Below, piece by piece: positions 1-8,430 of a DNA stretch of 17,415 nucleotides. Location: NCBI GenBank assembly GCA_021155205.1, contig JAJNPS010000024.1, positions 1-17,415 on the forward strand. The letters are read 5' to 3'. Every line of letters starts with the position of its first letter. The stretch's first letter is position 1. The position numbers were made by a program, and so were the translations under genes. This DNA is from Rhodobacterales bacterium. Its GTDB lineage: Bacteria > Pseudomonadota > Alphaproteobacteria > Rhodobacterales > Rhodobacteraceae. The notes under the pieces are model-generated. The model saw nothing but the letters and a program-made list of their open reading frames with translations, was not told where the DNA came from and ran no database searches.

Positions 1-6
1 GCGGCC

Positions 7-492
7 GTGGCGAGGTCGATGGGCCGTTCTCGCCAGGCACTGTCACGGCTCAAGGGCAACCTCGACCGGAAGGAGGTGCGGCGGCTTTCGGTAAAGCTGA
101 ACATCCGCATCACGGAAGACGAGCATGCAGCCTTTCAGGCAATTGCCGAGGCAAGCGGTCTGACGGTTTCCGAGGCAGTCCGGCATCTGGTCAGACAGGC
201 AAGCGATCGTCTGGCCATCCAGGCAGACGAGCTAAATGCCATCGCTGCAGCCAGGCGGGAGTTGTCGGCGGTCGGCAATAACCTCAACCAGATTGCCCGT
301 CTGGGGGCGGTCGGTCGTCTGACATGGAATGCTCGCGATGCCACCCTGGTGCGTAAGCTCGGGGCGCGAGTCGATGACCTTGTGGAAGAGGTCGTCCGCC
401 TGCTCTCGGCGCTCCGAGCAAAGCAGGGTCTAGGTCATGGGACAACGTCGTTCACCCTTGCCGCAGACGGGTCTGCCGAGGCGCCCAAATGA
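7..492 (+). CDS. mobC: MobC-like relaxosome accessory protein (possibly 5'-incomplete)
   Basis: Likely a small DNA-binding accessory protein that helps the relaxase bind and open the transfer origin. Residues about 28-70 look like a ribbon-helix-helix region: a basic strand (VKLNIRIT) is followed by helices, including SGLTVSEAVRHLVRQA. Residues about 90-97 (NNLNQIAR) match the conserved core of the bacterial mobilisation protein MobC family. Length (161 aa) is normal for the family. The GTG at 7 is the first start in view and an ATG lies at 19, but the frame is open to the window edge, so the true start may lie upstream. The stop overlaps the relaxase start as ATGA, so the two are probably translationally coupled. 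Family assignment is fairly sure; the exact role is inferred from the neighbouring relaxase. Confidence 0.8.
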   Translation: MARSMGRSRQALSRLKGNLDRKEVRRLSVKLNIRITEDEHAAFQAIAEASGLTVSEAVRHLVRQASDRLAIQADELNAIAAARRELSAVGNNLNQIARLGAVGRLTWNARDATLVRKLGARVDDLVEEVVRLLSALRAKQGLGHGTTSFTLAADGSAEAPK

Positions 493-2366
493 CCCGCTCG
501 CCTTCCGTTGAGGATCTGGTTCTCGGTCATGTTCTCGACGGCCGTCGTCGCGGGCGCAGCGGTGGCGAGGGTGCCGCGTCCCGTCTCGGCACGCGCAAGG
601 AACGTCAGACCCGGGCGCTTCTGCGAAACGCGGGTGGACCACGCGGCTGGCAGTCGGTTGTCAAACGCATCGTAGGCGGTAGTGCCCGTACCCCGCAGGA
701 GCTGAAGCGCCTTCTCGACTATGTGGCCCGGGAAGAGGGGGTGCAGAGAACCTGGTGCAACCTGGCGGGCTATGAGCGCGACTTCGATCCAGCGCGAACG
801 GGCTGGACGGCGGATATCTGGTCTTCGACCTGGACAGGTGCGCCTCGCCGGGGGCATGCCGATCACATCGTCCTGAGTTTCCCGCAGGGGGTGGACGCCG
901 AGCGCGCCCAGGTCATTGCCCGGGAATGGGGGCAGGCCGTGTTCGGGTCCGGTGAGTATGGGGATGTCTGGCGCTATGTCGCTGCCCTTCACAAGGACAC
1001 TGACCATCTGCATGCGCATTTCGTGGTCGACAAGCATGGCATTGAGGAAGGTCGCTTCTTGTCGATCTGTCGTCATGCCGCGCTGAACTTCGATGTGATG
1101 CGCGAGCTTCACGCCGAGATCAGTCAGTCGCATGGGCTGAACATCCTCGCCTCATCGCGCCTTTCTCGCGGCATCATCGAGAATCCGCCCCGCCAGTCCG
1201 AACTGCGAGCATTGCGAGAGAATGGGAAGTCCACGCCCCCTCCCCCGCCGCCGCTGTCCGACGGAGAGCGGAGCCGACGGCTTTCCGCGTTGCAGGGCTT
1301 TGCCCGCGAATACGAAACCTTGGGTGACCTTGCTGGTCTTGCCGCTGCAACCGGCGCCGAGGCGGGCACCTCTTCCTACCTTTCCCGGCTGGCCCGGGCG
1401 CTTGGCGCTTCTGCCGCCGCTCTCAGACAAGGAGTTCCCCTGATGCCCGATCACTCGCTACATGCCGAGGGCGACCCCGCCGCGCGGGTTGAAGCTGCGC
1501 GCAGCGAGATGATCGCTTCCGCCACCGAGGCCTGGGAGGCGATCCGCGCCATGGAACCCTCGGCCGAGCGTGTTGACCTTGAACGGAGTTTTGCCGAACA
1601 GGCGCGCGCCTCCCTGAAACTCGCGCCTGACAGCATCCTCTTGGCAGAGCATGCGCAACTCGCCGACCGGAACACCGATCCCTACCACAACCCGACCCTC
1701 GCGTCGCTGGCGCGGCTGGAGCAGGGCCAGACTGAGGGTGTTTCTCTCGATGAAGGTCTACGCGCGACCCTTGCACATGTTCGCGACGAGATCGGCGAAC
1801 GGCTGACGGCGCTGTTCTCGATCCGGGAAGATGAGCTTCGCATAGCCGGCACGTCCGTCGAGGAAATGGTCGCCCGCTTCAGTTTGGCTGAGCGGAGTGA
1901 GGGCCAGCGGGCGAGCTGGATCACTGAGCAGCCGAACACAATGCAAAAGGTGTTCTGGATGGAAACGGAGCGCGCGCTTGGCCAGGAAGTTCGGGCAGAA
2001 GTCGCTGCTTTCAATTTAGTGCCGGAACTGACCGAGGCCGTCGCGTGCGACCAGTTGCTGAGCGCAGATCGCCATATGAAGCTCTCTGAAGTCCCCGCGC
2101 TGGAAGCCATCGTCGACCGTCTGCATGACACTCTGAACCCCGAGGATCTCGACCGCGTCCGGTCCGGCGATCTCGCCCCGCTCAACGAGCAGGTCCGAGA
2201 TCCAGCACTCAGGGCCGCCGTTGCGCATGAATTGAAGAATGAGAGCGATCTCGGTCAATCGGGTGAGGTCGGACCCTGGGCGGACCTCGCACGGGCGCAG
2301 CATCGCGCCGCCGAACTGGGGCAGCGTGACCGCGCGGCCGAACGCGACACTGGCCACGAACTCTGA
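489..2366 (+). CDS. virD2: VirD2-like conjugative relaxase
   Basis: Relaxases nick one strand at oriT, stay covalently attached to the 5' end and pilot the DNA through the type IV secretion channel. The nuclease domain spans about residues 55-220 of 625. Tyr78 in LLDYVARE is the likely nucleophile; HADHIVLSFP (123-132) resembles motif II; H168-K-D170 followed by HLHAH (173-177) is the metal-binding histidine motif III. This matches the relaxase/mobilization nuclease family (PF03432). The C-terminal 400 residues show no domain I recognise. They contain a six-proline run near residue 250 and charged helical stretches, and end in an Arg/Glu-rich tail that could hold the secretion signal. The start overlaps the MobC-like gene by 4 nt, and the coupling protein gene follows 10 nt after the stop. 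Relaxase identity is firm; the virD2 name is by similarity. Confidence 0.9.
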   Translation: MTRSPSVEDLVLGHVLDGRRRGRSGGEGAASRLGTRKERQTRALLRNAGGPRGWQSVVKRIVGGSARTPQELKRLLDYVAREEGVQRTWCNLAGYERDFDPARTGWTADIWSSTWTGAPRRGHADHIVLSFPQGVDAERAQVIAREWGQAVFGSGEYGDVWRYVAALHKDTDHLHAHFVVDKHGIEEGRFLSICRHAALNFDVMRELHAEISQSHGLNILASSRLSRGIIENPPRQSELRALRENGKSTPPPPPPLSDGERSRRLSALQGFAREYETLGDLAGLAAATGAEAGTSSYLSRLARALGASAAALRQGVPLMPDHSLHAEGDPAARVEAARSEMIASATEAWEAIRAMEPSAERVDLERSFAEQARASLKLAPDSILLAEHAQLADRNTDPYHNPTLASLARLEQGQTEGVSLDEGLRATLAHVRDEIGERLTALFSIREDELRIAGTSVEEMVARFSLAERSEGQRASWITEQPNTMQKVFWMETERALGQEVRAEVAAFNLVPELTEAVACDQLLSADRHMKLSEVPALEAIVDRLHDTLNPEDLDRVRSGDLAPLNEQVRDPALRAAVAHELKNESDLGQSGEVGPWADLARAQHRAAELGQRDRAAERDTGHEL

Positions 2367-2376
2367 GGACAGACCC

Positions 2377-4221
2377 ATGCTTTCAAACCTCGACACCGTC
2401 TGGCGGTATCCGCTGGCGCTGCTCCTTGGCTTGCTGACCGGTCTCTACATCGGTGGCATGCTGGCGACGATCTATGTGATCACCGCCTTCCGGGAGAGCC
2501 TCGATACCCTGAGCCCCATTGGCCCCTGGTTCATGCGCTACGCCTGGGCAGACCTCGCCGCGCGGCCTTCGGTTCTGCAAGGCGCGCTGATTATCACCGG
2601 TGCCGTGACTGTCGCGCTGACGCTGGTCGGTCTGGCCGGGGTGCATCGCGGCCGCCTCAACCAGTATGACGACGCGCATTTCCAGTCGCGCCGCGAGCTG
2701 AAGCGCAACCACATGGTCGGGACCCTCGATCAGAACGGCTTCATCTTCGGCAAGCTCGGCCTCCCGAAATCCGATGCGCCATTCGTGATGGCGCCGCCCG
2801 ACCGCTTCCCCCATGCGATGATGATAGCGCCTACCGGCCGCGGGAAAGGCGTGGGCTTCGTCATCCCGAACCTGCTCCACTTCTCGGGCTCCGCGATTAT
2901 CCTCGACGTGAAGGGCGAGAACTTCGCCAAGACCTCAATCCACCGCAAGCACGGGCTCAAGAACAGCATTTGGTATTTCTCGCCCTTCGATGAGGATCGA
3001 GGATCGCACCGCTTCAACCCTCTCGCCCGGATCGCCGCCCTGCCTTCCGCCGAGCGTCAGTACACCGCGCTGAACTCGATGGCCGACCTCTTCCTCATCC
3101 CGGAAGGCGAAAGCGCGCAGAGCTTCTTCAATGCCGGCAAGCGGCTCTTCATCGCCTCCTGCCTCTACGCCATCGAACAGCGCCGCCCGACCTTGGGCTT
3201 TGCCGGTGAGATCATGGCCGGTGGTGGCGACAAGAAGAAGAGCTATACGGCCATTGCCGAGACGACGAACATCCCGATCGTCTCCCGCACCTTCCTCGAG
3301 ATGGCCGACGTCCCGGAAAAAACCCTCGGGGCCTATGTGTCCGTCATCCAAGGATCTGGTCTCGAACTTTGGAATGACCCCGCGGTCGACCGTGTGACCT
3401 CGGCCAGCGACTTTGACTTCTCGACGTTCCGCCGCGATCCCCAAAGTCTCTACATCGTCGTCCAGCCCGAGCACCTGAAAACCCTGGCCCCCCTCGTCCG
3501 CCTTCTCTTCGCGGATGCCATTGCCTCCCTGCAGCGCTGTGAGCCTGGTCCGGACGAACCCCATGCTGTCATGTTCCTGATGGACGAATTCGACCAACTC
3601 GGCCGTCAGCCCCTCGTCCTCTCCTCCATCAAGACCATTCGCAGTTTCGGCGGCCGCTTCTTTATCATCTCCCAGACCATTCCCGGCCTCGATGAAATCT
3701 ATGGCGAGACCGGTCGGCGCTCCCTGCAAGGTGGGGCTGGCGTGCAGATCTACATGACGCCCCAGGATGACCGCACCGCCGAGGTGCTGTCGAATGCCTT
3801 GGGGAGGTCCACGATCACTGCCGTGACAGAAAGCCAGTCACGGGTCCGGGCCTTGGAGGACAGTGCCAATGTTAGCCGGCGGTCGGAGGAGCGGCCGTTG
3901 ATTTCGGCGAACGAGGTGCTGCGGTTTCCGCTGGGCGAGGTGCTGGTGCTGCCCGAGGGGCAGTATCCGATCCGCGCGCGGCACATCCGGTACTACGAGG
4001 ATCGGCACTTCGGGCCGATTGATCGAGCGCGGAAGGGGAAGGCGTTGCCGACAATACAAACGGGCGGGGCGGATAGCAGGCTAGCGCCTGTCGGGAAGCT
4101 GTCAGGGTTGACTGCGTCCGCTGAACCTGCAGTTGCCGAGGTGTTCGGGGAGGCGGCACGGGTGTTTCAGGCGATTGCAAAGAGCGCTAAAAGCCATCGG
4201 AAATTGCCCGCTCGGGTCTGA
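2377..4221 (+). CDS. virD4: Type IV secretion coupling protein, VirD4/TraG family ATPase
   Basis: The coupling protein is a hexameric inner-membrane ATPase that recruits the relaxase-DNA complex to the secretion channel. The protein is 614 aa with two N-terminal membrane segments (about 11-37 and 66-90), a Walker A motif APTGRGKG (151-158), ILDVKGENF (175-183) and a Walker B motif LMDEFDQLG (401-409), all typical of the VirD4/TraG family. The ATG at 2377 is preferred to an in-frame start at 2239 because GAGGA at 2365-2369 lies 7 nt upstream and the membrane segment starts at the expected place; the longer form would overlap the relaxase by 128 nt. The gene follows the relaxase by 10 nt, with the ribosome-binding site overlapping the relaxase stop. 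Length is normal for the family. Confidence 0.95.
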   Translation: MLSNLDTVWRYPLALLLGLLTGLYIGGMLATIYVITAFRESLDTLSPIGPWFMRYAWADLAARPSVLQGALIITGAVTVALTLVGLAGVHRGRLNQYDDAHFQSRRELKRNHMVGTLDQNGFIFGKLGLPKSDAPFVMAPPDRFPHAMMIAPTGRGKGVGFVIPNLLHFSGSAIILDVKGENFAKTSIHRKHGLKNSIWYFSPFDEDRGSHRFNPLARIAALPSAERQYTALNSMADLFLIPEGESAQSFFNAGKRLFIASCLYAIEQRRPTLGFAGEIMAGGGDKKKSYTAIAETTNIPIVSRTFLEMADVPEKTLGAYVSVIQGSGLELWNDPAVDRVTSASDFDFSTFRRDPQSLYIVVQPEHLKTLAPLVRLLFADAIASLQRCEPGPDEPHAVMFLMDEFDQLGRQPLVLSSIKTIRSFGGRFFIISQTIPGLDEIYGETGRRSLQGGAGVQIYMTPQDDRTAEVLSNALGRSTITAVTESQSRVRALEDSANVSRRSEERPLISANEVLRFPLGEVLVLPEGQYPIRARHIRYYEDRHFGPIDRARKGKALPTIQTGGADSRLAPVGKLSGLTASAEPAVAEVFGEAARVFQAIAKSAKSHRKLPARV

Positions 4222-4225
4222 GCGG
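4208..4225 (+). terminator. Stem-loop over the virD4 stop codon (weak terminator candidate)
   Basis: CCGCTC (4208-4213) and GAGCGG (4220-4225) form a 6-bp GC-rich stem with a 6-nt loop, and the stop codon lies in the loop and right arm. It is followed by TCCTT rather than a clear T-tract. This could end or slow the mobilization transcript. A second hairpin follows at 4250. Function is a guess from position. Confidence 0.3.
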
Positions 4226-4359
4226 TCCTTAGTAACTGAACGTCACCGCCTGCCCTCGTGGGCAGCCCCCAGCCCATTGCGGCCGATGAGCCTTCCTGAT
4301 TGTTGTGCCAAAGCCAGTGCCCGACATTCCACAAGATGGACAATCAAGTCCGCCGCGCA
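4222..4359. other. Intergenic junction between virD4 and cargo
   Basis: This 138-bp gap separates the converging virD4 and aminotransferase genes and marks the left edge of the cargo. I see no coding sequence in it. It holds a perfect 6-bp stem with a TCGT tetraloop (CTGCCC at 4250-4255, GGGCAG at 4260-4265) without a T-tract. It also contains the 9-mer TGATTGTTG (4297-4305), whose reverse complement occurs at 15268-15276 at the right edge of the cargo. No insertion-sequence end or target duplication is recognisable. Confidence 0.5.
4250..4265. repeat. Short inverted repeat between convergent genes
   Basis: CTGCCC-TCGT-GGGCAG is a perfect 6-bp stem with a 4-nt loop, between the converging ends of virD4 and the aminotransferase gene. 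It lacks a downstream T-run on either strand, so it is at best a weak bidirectional terminator. Confidence 0.3.
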
Positions 4360-5661
4360 TCACCAACCGGTGAACTCGGCCGATGCCGCCTCGTCGATCC
4401 GACCCGCCTCCAAGTCTAGAATGACCTCATCAAGCAGGGATAACGCCTGCTCGATCTCGTTGTCCGTTACCGTCAGCGGTGGAGTCAGTTCGAGCACATT
4501 GGAGGAAGGTCCGACGCAATAGACCACAAGGCCCCGTTCATGAGCGCGGAACATCAGACCGGCGGTGGCGGCGGCGTCGCTTGGCAGCGAAGTTTCGGCC
4601 CCCGAAATTTCGACACCGATCGCGAGGCCGCGCCCGCGTATCGCCCGGATGCAAGGATGGCGCGGTGCCAGATCTTTTAGACCAGCCATCAGAGTGTCGC
4701 CCTTGCGAGCGGCTTCTGCGGTTAGGGACTCGACGGCGATGGTGTCCAGCACCGCAAGACCTGCCGCGGCGCAGACCGGGTTGCCGTGTAATGTCTGCAT
4801 CGCAAAGGCTGTTGCACAATCCATCACCCATTGCGGCCCAATCACCGCCGAAAGTGGCAATCCACCGCCCAACCCCTTGCCCAGAACAAGAATATCGGGC
4901 CGGAATCCTTCATGCTCGAAAGCATGTAGGCGCCCCGTGCGCCCCAGCCCGACCTTCACCTCGTCACAGATCGTCAGAATGCCATGCCTGCGGCACAACG
5001 CGTCCAGCCCGGCCAGAAATCCCGATGGCGGAACGACAAGACCGCCATCCGACAGGATCGGCTCGAAGATACAGGCCGCAATTGTGTCCGGCCCTATTTC
5101 GGCCAGTTGGAGCTCAAGCAGGGTGAGGATCGTGTCTGCGTCGGGTCCAAGGGGATCGGCGCCCGGATAGGGCAGCTGGATCAGGCCCGCCGCCTTGTCC
5201 GAGGCCAGCGTCGGATGGCCCGACACAGCCATCGAACCGATAGTGCAACCGTGATAGGCGCCGGCAAAGCCAATGATCCCTTGCCGACCGGTGGCGCGGC
5301 GCACGGCGCGAATGGCTGTTTCATTTGCATCCGACCCCGAATGGCCAAGCCACACCTTTTGCGGCTGATCCGACGGGAAAATGGCGATCAGCCGTTCCGC
5401 CAGTGCGGTGGCCTGGGCATTTGCCGCAGACAAGACCGATGCCCCCGCCGGGTCGGCGACGGCGGCGCTGACCGCTGCAACCAGTGCGGGGTGGCCATAG
5501 CCCAGGCTTGCCGCGCCCCAGGCCGCCGACAGGTCGATCAACGCCCGCCCGTCATCCGCGCGCAGAGTTGCGCCCTTGCCGCCAACCACCGCTTGCGGAA
5601 AGAACCGCAGCTTCTGCACCCTCGCGACCGAGGCCGCATCGCGGGCGTAAAGCCCGCTCAT
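4360..5661 (-). CDS. Class III PLP-dependent aminotransferase
   Basis: This is a cytoplasmic fold-type I transaminase of the GABA/ornithine/diamine class, moving an amino group (often omega) to a keto acid. The 433-aa length is typical. Visible features are HSGSDANETAIRA (107-119, PLP phosphate site), AYHGCT (135-140), CDEVKVGLGRTG (232-243) with PLP-ring Asp233, and LGKGLGGG (260-267) with Schiff-base Lys262. The usual DEV-x-x-GFGR reads DEVKVGLGR here, a minor deviation. The ATG at 5661 is chosen over an in-frame TTG at 5691 because it overlaps the upstream gene's stop as ATGA and has CCGGAAG just before it. It is the last gene of the leftward operon. Substrate cannot be read from sequence; a nearby ornithine cyclodeaminase makes an ornithine-like or omega-amino acid plausible. 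Confidence 0.9.
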   Translation of the reverse strand: MSGLYARDAASVARVQKLRFFPQAVVGGKGATLRADDGRALIDLSAAWGAASLGYGHPALVAAVSAAVADPAGASVLSAANAQATALAERLIAIFPSDQPQKVWLGHSGSDANETAIRAVRRATGRQGIIGFAGAYHGCTIGSMAVSGHPTLASDKAAGLIQLPYPGADPLGPDADTILTLLELQLAEIGPDTIAACIFEPILSDGGLVVPPSGFLAGLDALCRRHGILTICDEVKVGLGRTGRLHAFEHEGFRPDILVLGKGLGGGLPLSAVIGPQWVMDCATAFAMQTLHGNPVCAAAGLAVLDTIAVESLTAEAARKGDTLMAGLKDLAPRHPCIRAIRGRGLAIGVEISGAETSLPSDAAATAGLMFRAHERGLVVYCVGPSSNVLELTPPLTVTDNEIEQALSLLDEVILDLEAGRIDEAASAEFTGW

Positions 5662-6443
5662 CTTCCGGCTGCCATCGACAGCCGCAGGCAACGTTCAAGC
5701 CGCACGGCCCATTCGGCAACGCCCGGGGCGGTAGAGATCAGGTCATGCCGCACCTCGATCAACAAGCCGGGCAGTCCACGCGCGTCACCATGCACCGGCA
5801 CGGTGTAATCGTCATTGTCGATCCGGTAGGGTTCGTTGTCGCCGATTTCCAACCCCTCTTCCTGTGCAAGGGCGCGCATCATCTGGCCGGCAAAATTTGC
5901 CGCGCCAGCATAAAGTATGCCCGCATGCCAAGGCCGCGCCACCCCCTTGTAGACCGGTGTATAGCTGTGAATGCCGACGACAAAGGTCGGCTTGCCCGCC
6001 GCTGCGCGCAGGTCAAGCCGGCGGCTGACGGCGTCGTGGAACGGGTGAAAGAACGTCTCCAACCGCTCGGCCCGTTCGCTGGCGCCAAGGTTGCGATTTC
6101 CCGGAATGGCGGTGGTTTCGCTGGTTTCCGGGATCAGCGACGGGTTGTCGAGCGGGCGGTTGCAATCCACCACCAGCCGCGAATAGCCGGTGTGAAACAG
6201 CGGCGCGTCCAGCCGTGCCGACAGGTCGCGCGCCAGCGAAAGCGCGCCGATGTCCCAGCCGATATGGCGCAGCCGCTCGGATTTGGGCAGGTCCAGATGC
6301 GCCAGCCGCCGGGGAATGCGCGGCAAGGCATGTTCGCACAAAAGCAGCAGGTCCGATGCGCCGTCCGGGTTGATCACGCCGTAGGGTGGCGCCTCATCAA
6401 GATCCAGCAGCGGCGCGGGGGCGGTGAAGGCTCTGGTCAGCAT
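5658..6443 (-). CDS. N-formylglutamate amidohydrolase-family enzyme
   Basis: The family (PF05013) comprises zinc-dependent hydrolases; the reference enzyme HutG cleaves N-formylglutamate to formate and glutamate. Conserved elements over the 261 residues are LLLCEHA (33-39), GWDIG (62-66), YSRLVVDCNRP (87-97), HSYTP (159-163), GDNEPY (201-206) and EVRHDLI (230-236). These cover the usual metal and substrate regions, so it is probably active. The ATG at 6443 is chosen over a GTG at 6470 because it shares a base with the upstream stop (TGATG). No other histidine-degradation gene is present, so deformylation in a hut pathway is unlikely here. It may instead cleave another N-acyl or gamma-glutamyl-type amide made by the adjacent ligase. 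Family is clear; substrate is unknown. Confidence 0.87.
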   Translation of the reverse strand: MLTRAFTAPAPLLDLDEAPPYGVINPDGASDLLLLCEHALPRIPRRLAHLDLPKSERLRHIGWDIGALSLARDLSARLDAPLFHTGYSRLVVDCNRPLDNPSLIPETSETTAIPGNRNLGASERAERLETFFHPFHDAVSRRLDLRAAAGKPTFVVGIHSYTPVYKGVARPWHAGILYAGAANFAGQMMRALAQEEGLEIGDNEPYRIDNDDYTVPVHGDARGLPGLLIEVRHDLISTAPGVAEWAVRLERCLRLSMAAGR

Positions 6444-7759
6444 CAGTAGACCCCGGCATAGCGGCGGCACAGGGCTGCATCATCCAGACCAGAGACGATC
6501 TCCAGCTCCTTCAGGCGCATACCCTTCCAGCAGTCAAGAAAAGTCGGCGACATCCAGCCGCAGACCAACGTGTCGGCCGCCAGCGCGGCCAGTGCCTCGG
6601 GCAGGCTGGTCGGAAGGCGGCGAATGCCAAGGCTGGCGCGATCATCGGCTGACATCTCCTCGGGGTCGCCCTTTATGATCGGCGGTGTGTCAAGGCCGGC
6701 CTTCACGCCCTCGATCCCGGCGCGGATCAGCATGGCCAGCGACAGATGCGGACTGGCGGTGGCGTCGGCGGCGCGGAATTCCATGTTGAAAGCGCGGGAA
6801 GGATCATACCCGGGCCGTTCCGAGGTCGGGCAGATCCGCAACGTCGCCTCGCGGTCTTTTTCGCCCAGCGTGGTCCATGAGGCGGACCAATGGTGCGGTT
6901 TCAGCCGCTGGTATGAGACGGCACTTGGTGCCGCCAGTGCCGTCAGCGCCGCCATGTGGCGCACGATCCCGGCGGCAAAGGCCCCGGCCTGCACCGACAG
7001 CCGCCCCGGTCGCAAGGCATCGAACGTGACCGGATTGCCCTGAAGATCAGTCAGCGACAGATGGATATGCACGCCGTTGCCCACGCCGTTCGGGTCGGTC
7101 TTGGGGCAGAAGCTGGCCCGCCAACCCATCGTGGCAGCCAGTTCCCGAGTGACTTCGCGGATCGTCACGGCGCGGTCTGCGGCCTGAACCGCGCCTGCGG
7201 GACCGCAGACGATTTCGAACTGGTCGCGGCCATATTCCGGCAGGAAGCATTCCGGCGCGCAGCCCGCCGCGCCAAGTGCTGCCATCAGCATCGGCCCGAA
7301 CGGATCGGCCCGCCGCAACGCCGACAGCCCAAAGGACGGCGCGGTGGACCAGTTGGCGCCGAGGATCTGGAACTCCTGCTCAAAGGCAGAAACCACGCGC
7401 AGCCCCAAAGCCTCCAGATCAGCCACCGCCGCCTTCAGCATCGAGCGGACGCAGCCTTCCCACGGGGTGCCGTCCAGATTGGTGATGTCGGAATGGTAGA
7501 AATGCAGCGGTGTCCGTCCGCCCAAGCCCTCGATCCGCACCCCGGCCTCGGGGTCGGGCATCAGCCGCAGATCGCCCGAAGACCCAAAGGGATTGGGATT
7601 GGCGATTTCATCGAACGGGGTCAGCGACAGGTTTGCCGGCACCCAGCCCACACCCTTCAGCAGGGCGTCCGGCAGGCTGGCGGCGGCAACCGCCCTGCCC
7701 CGGGTGATGGCGGCGATGTCGGTGGTGACAAAGGTCACAAGTTCTTCGGGCCTGATCAT
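6443..7759 (-). CDS. Glutamine synthetase-like gamma-glutamyl/amide ligase
   Basis: Glutamine synthetase fold enzymes activate a carboxylate with ATP and couple it to ammonia or an amine. Of 438 residues, the catalytic set appears intact: FEQEF (126-130, metal Glu127/Glu129), EYGRDQFEI (175-183, Glu175/Glu182), GNGVHIHLSL (227-236, His231), KDREATLRI (301-309, Arg303/Arg308) and NMEFRAAD (325-332, Glu327). The N-terminal region diverges from housekeeping GlnA and no adenylylation-site tyrosine motif is evident, so it is probably a gamma-glutamylamine or related amide ligase like PuuA or IpuC. The ATG at 7759 is preferred over a 42-codon upstream extension because GAGGGG precedes it, overlapping the preceding gene's stop. 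Its gene overlaps the N-formylglutamate-hydrolase-like gene by 1 nt, which suggests consecutive steps. The acceptor amine is unknown. Confidence 0.87.
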   Translation of the reverse strand: MIRPEELVTFVTTDIAAITRGRAVAAASLPDALLKGVGWVPANLSLTPFDEIANPNPFGSSGDLRLMPDPEAGVRIEGLGGRTPLHFYHSDITNLDGTPWEGCVRSMLKAAVADLEALGLRVVSAFEQEFQILGANWSTAPSFGLSALRRADPFGPMLMAALGAAGCAPECFLPEYGRDQFEIVCGPAGAVQAADRAVTIREVTRELAATMGWRASFCPKTDPNGVGNGVHIHLSLTDLQGNPVTFDALRPGRLSVQAGAFAAGIVRHMAALTALAAPSAVSYQRLKPHHWSASWTTLGEKDREATLRICPTSERPGYDPSRAFNMEFRAADATASPHLSLAMLIRAGIEGVKAGLDTPPIIKGDPEEMSADDRASLGIRRLPTSLPEALAALAADTLVCGWMSPTFLDCWKGMRLKELEIVSGLDDAALCRRYAGVY

Positions 7760-7766
7760 GATCCCC

Positions 7767-8429
7767 TCATGCACCCAGGTCCGCGAGGCGGGCCAGAACG
7801 GTTTCGGTATCGGTGATCCAGCAATAGCCACCATAGGCGCGCAAGGCGGCTTCATGCCGTTCTGGCGTGTAAGTGGCGCAGGCATCCTTCACCACTGTCA
7901 CCAGATATCCCCGGTCTGCTGCGTCGCGCACTGCCATGTCGACGCATTGGTCGGTCACGATCCCGGCAATGACCAGAAAGCGGGTGTTCAGGTTGCGCAG
8001 CACATAATCAGCGTTGGTGGAATTGAAGAGACCCGACGATGTCTTCGGCAACACCGGCTCGTACTCGGTCGGCGTCAGGGGGGCGATGATGGCACCCTCG
8101 GGCGCGCCCTTCCGCACATGCATGTTAGACAGCTTGTGATCGAGCGATCGGTCGCGGCCATCGGCGGTCAGGCTTTCGATGATGGTATGGCAGATGTTTT
8201 CCCCCGCCTTGCGAAAGGCCTGCAGGATCTTCACCTGATTGGGGATGACCACTTCGTGCACGCGCTGCATGAAGTAGCTGTCGGCGGGCATCGGATGGGT
8301 CGGGTCCAGCATCGGCTCGGCCCAGATGCGCTGCATGTCCACCAGAAGGAAGGTGCAGGCGCCCTTGGTATAAGCGCTGTCTCGGCGGATCGTCTGGCCG
8401 CCATATTCGATGGAAATCAGGTCGCTCAT
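7767..8429 (-). CDS. Isochorismatase-fold cysteine amidohydrolase
   Basis: This is a cytoplasmic cysteine hydrolase of the isochorismatase-like family, which includes N-carbamoylsarcosine amidase, nicotinamidase and ureidoacrylate amidase. The catalytic triad can be placed: Asp31 in LLVDMQ, Lys129 in VLPKTSSG and Cys162 in IVTDQCVDMA. IAGIVTDQCV with the cis-peptide region before the Cys is typical. Length (220 aa) is normal. The ATG at 8429 has GGAGAG overlapping the end of the regulator gene; the 50-residue upstream extension overlaps that gene and is low-complexity, so it is rejected. It is the second gene of the leftward operon, 1 nt after the regulator. A retained Cys and Lys argue for amide or ureido hydrolysis rather than isochorismate cleavage. 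The substrate is unknown. Confidence 0.9.
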   Translation of the reverse strand: MSDLISIEYGGQTIRRDSAYTKGACTFLLVDMQRIWAEPMLDPTHPMPADSYFMQRVHEVVIPNQVKILQAFRKAGENICHTIIESLTADGRDRSLDHKLSNMHVRKGAPEGAIIAPLTPTEYEPVLPKTSSGLFNSTNADYVLRNLNTRFLVIAGIVTDQCVDMAVRDAADRGYLVTVVKDACATYTPERHEAALRAYGGYCWITDTETVLARLADLGA

Positions 8430-8430
8430 C

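Noticed and set aside
435..1133. 232-codon minus-strand open frame opposite the relaxase
   Set aside because: It lies over the conserved nuclease domain of the relaxase in antisense and has no support of its own.
1222..1260. C-rich tract that looks like a low-complexity repeat
   Set aside because: It encodes the proline run of the relaxase in frame and is explained by coding.
2935..3729. 264-codon minus-strand open frame opposite virD4
   Set aside because: It is a mirror of the coupling-protein frame, with low-complexity Glu/Gly/Asp composition and no ribosome-binding site.
4222..4359. Possible transposase remnant or attachment site at the cargo edge
   Set aside because: No reading frame, recognisable insertion-sequence end or tRNA fragment could be found in this gap on either strand.
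6956..7816. 286-codon plus-strand open frame opposite the GS-like gene
   Set aside because: Antisense to a gene with all catalytic motifs in order; the translated product is rich in Arg, Gly and Pro without a domain.
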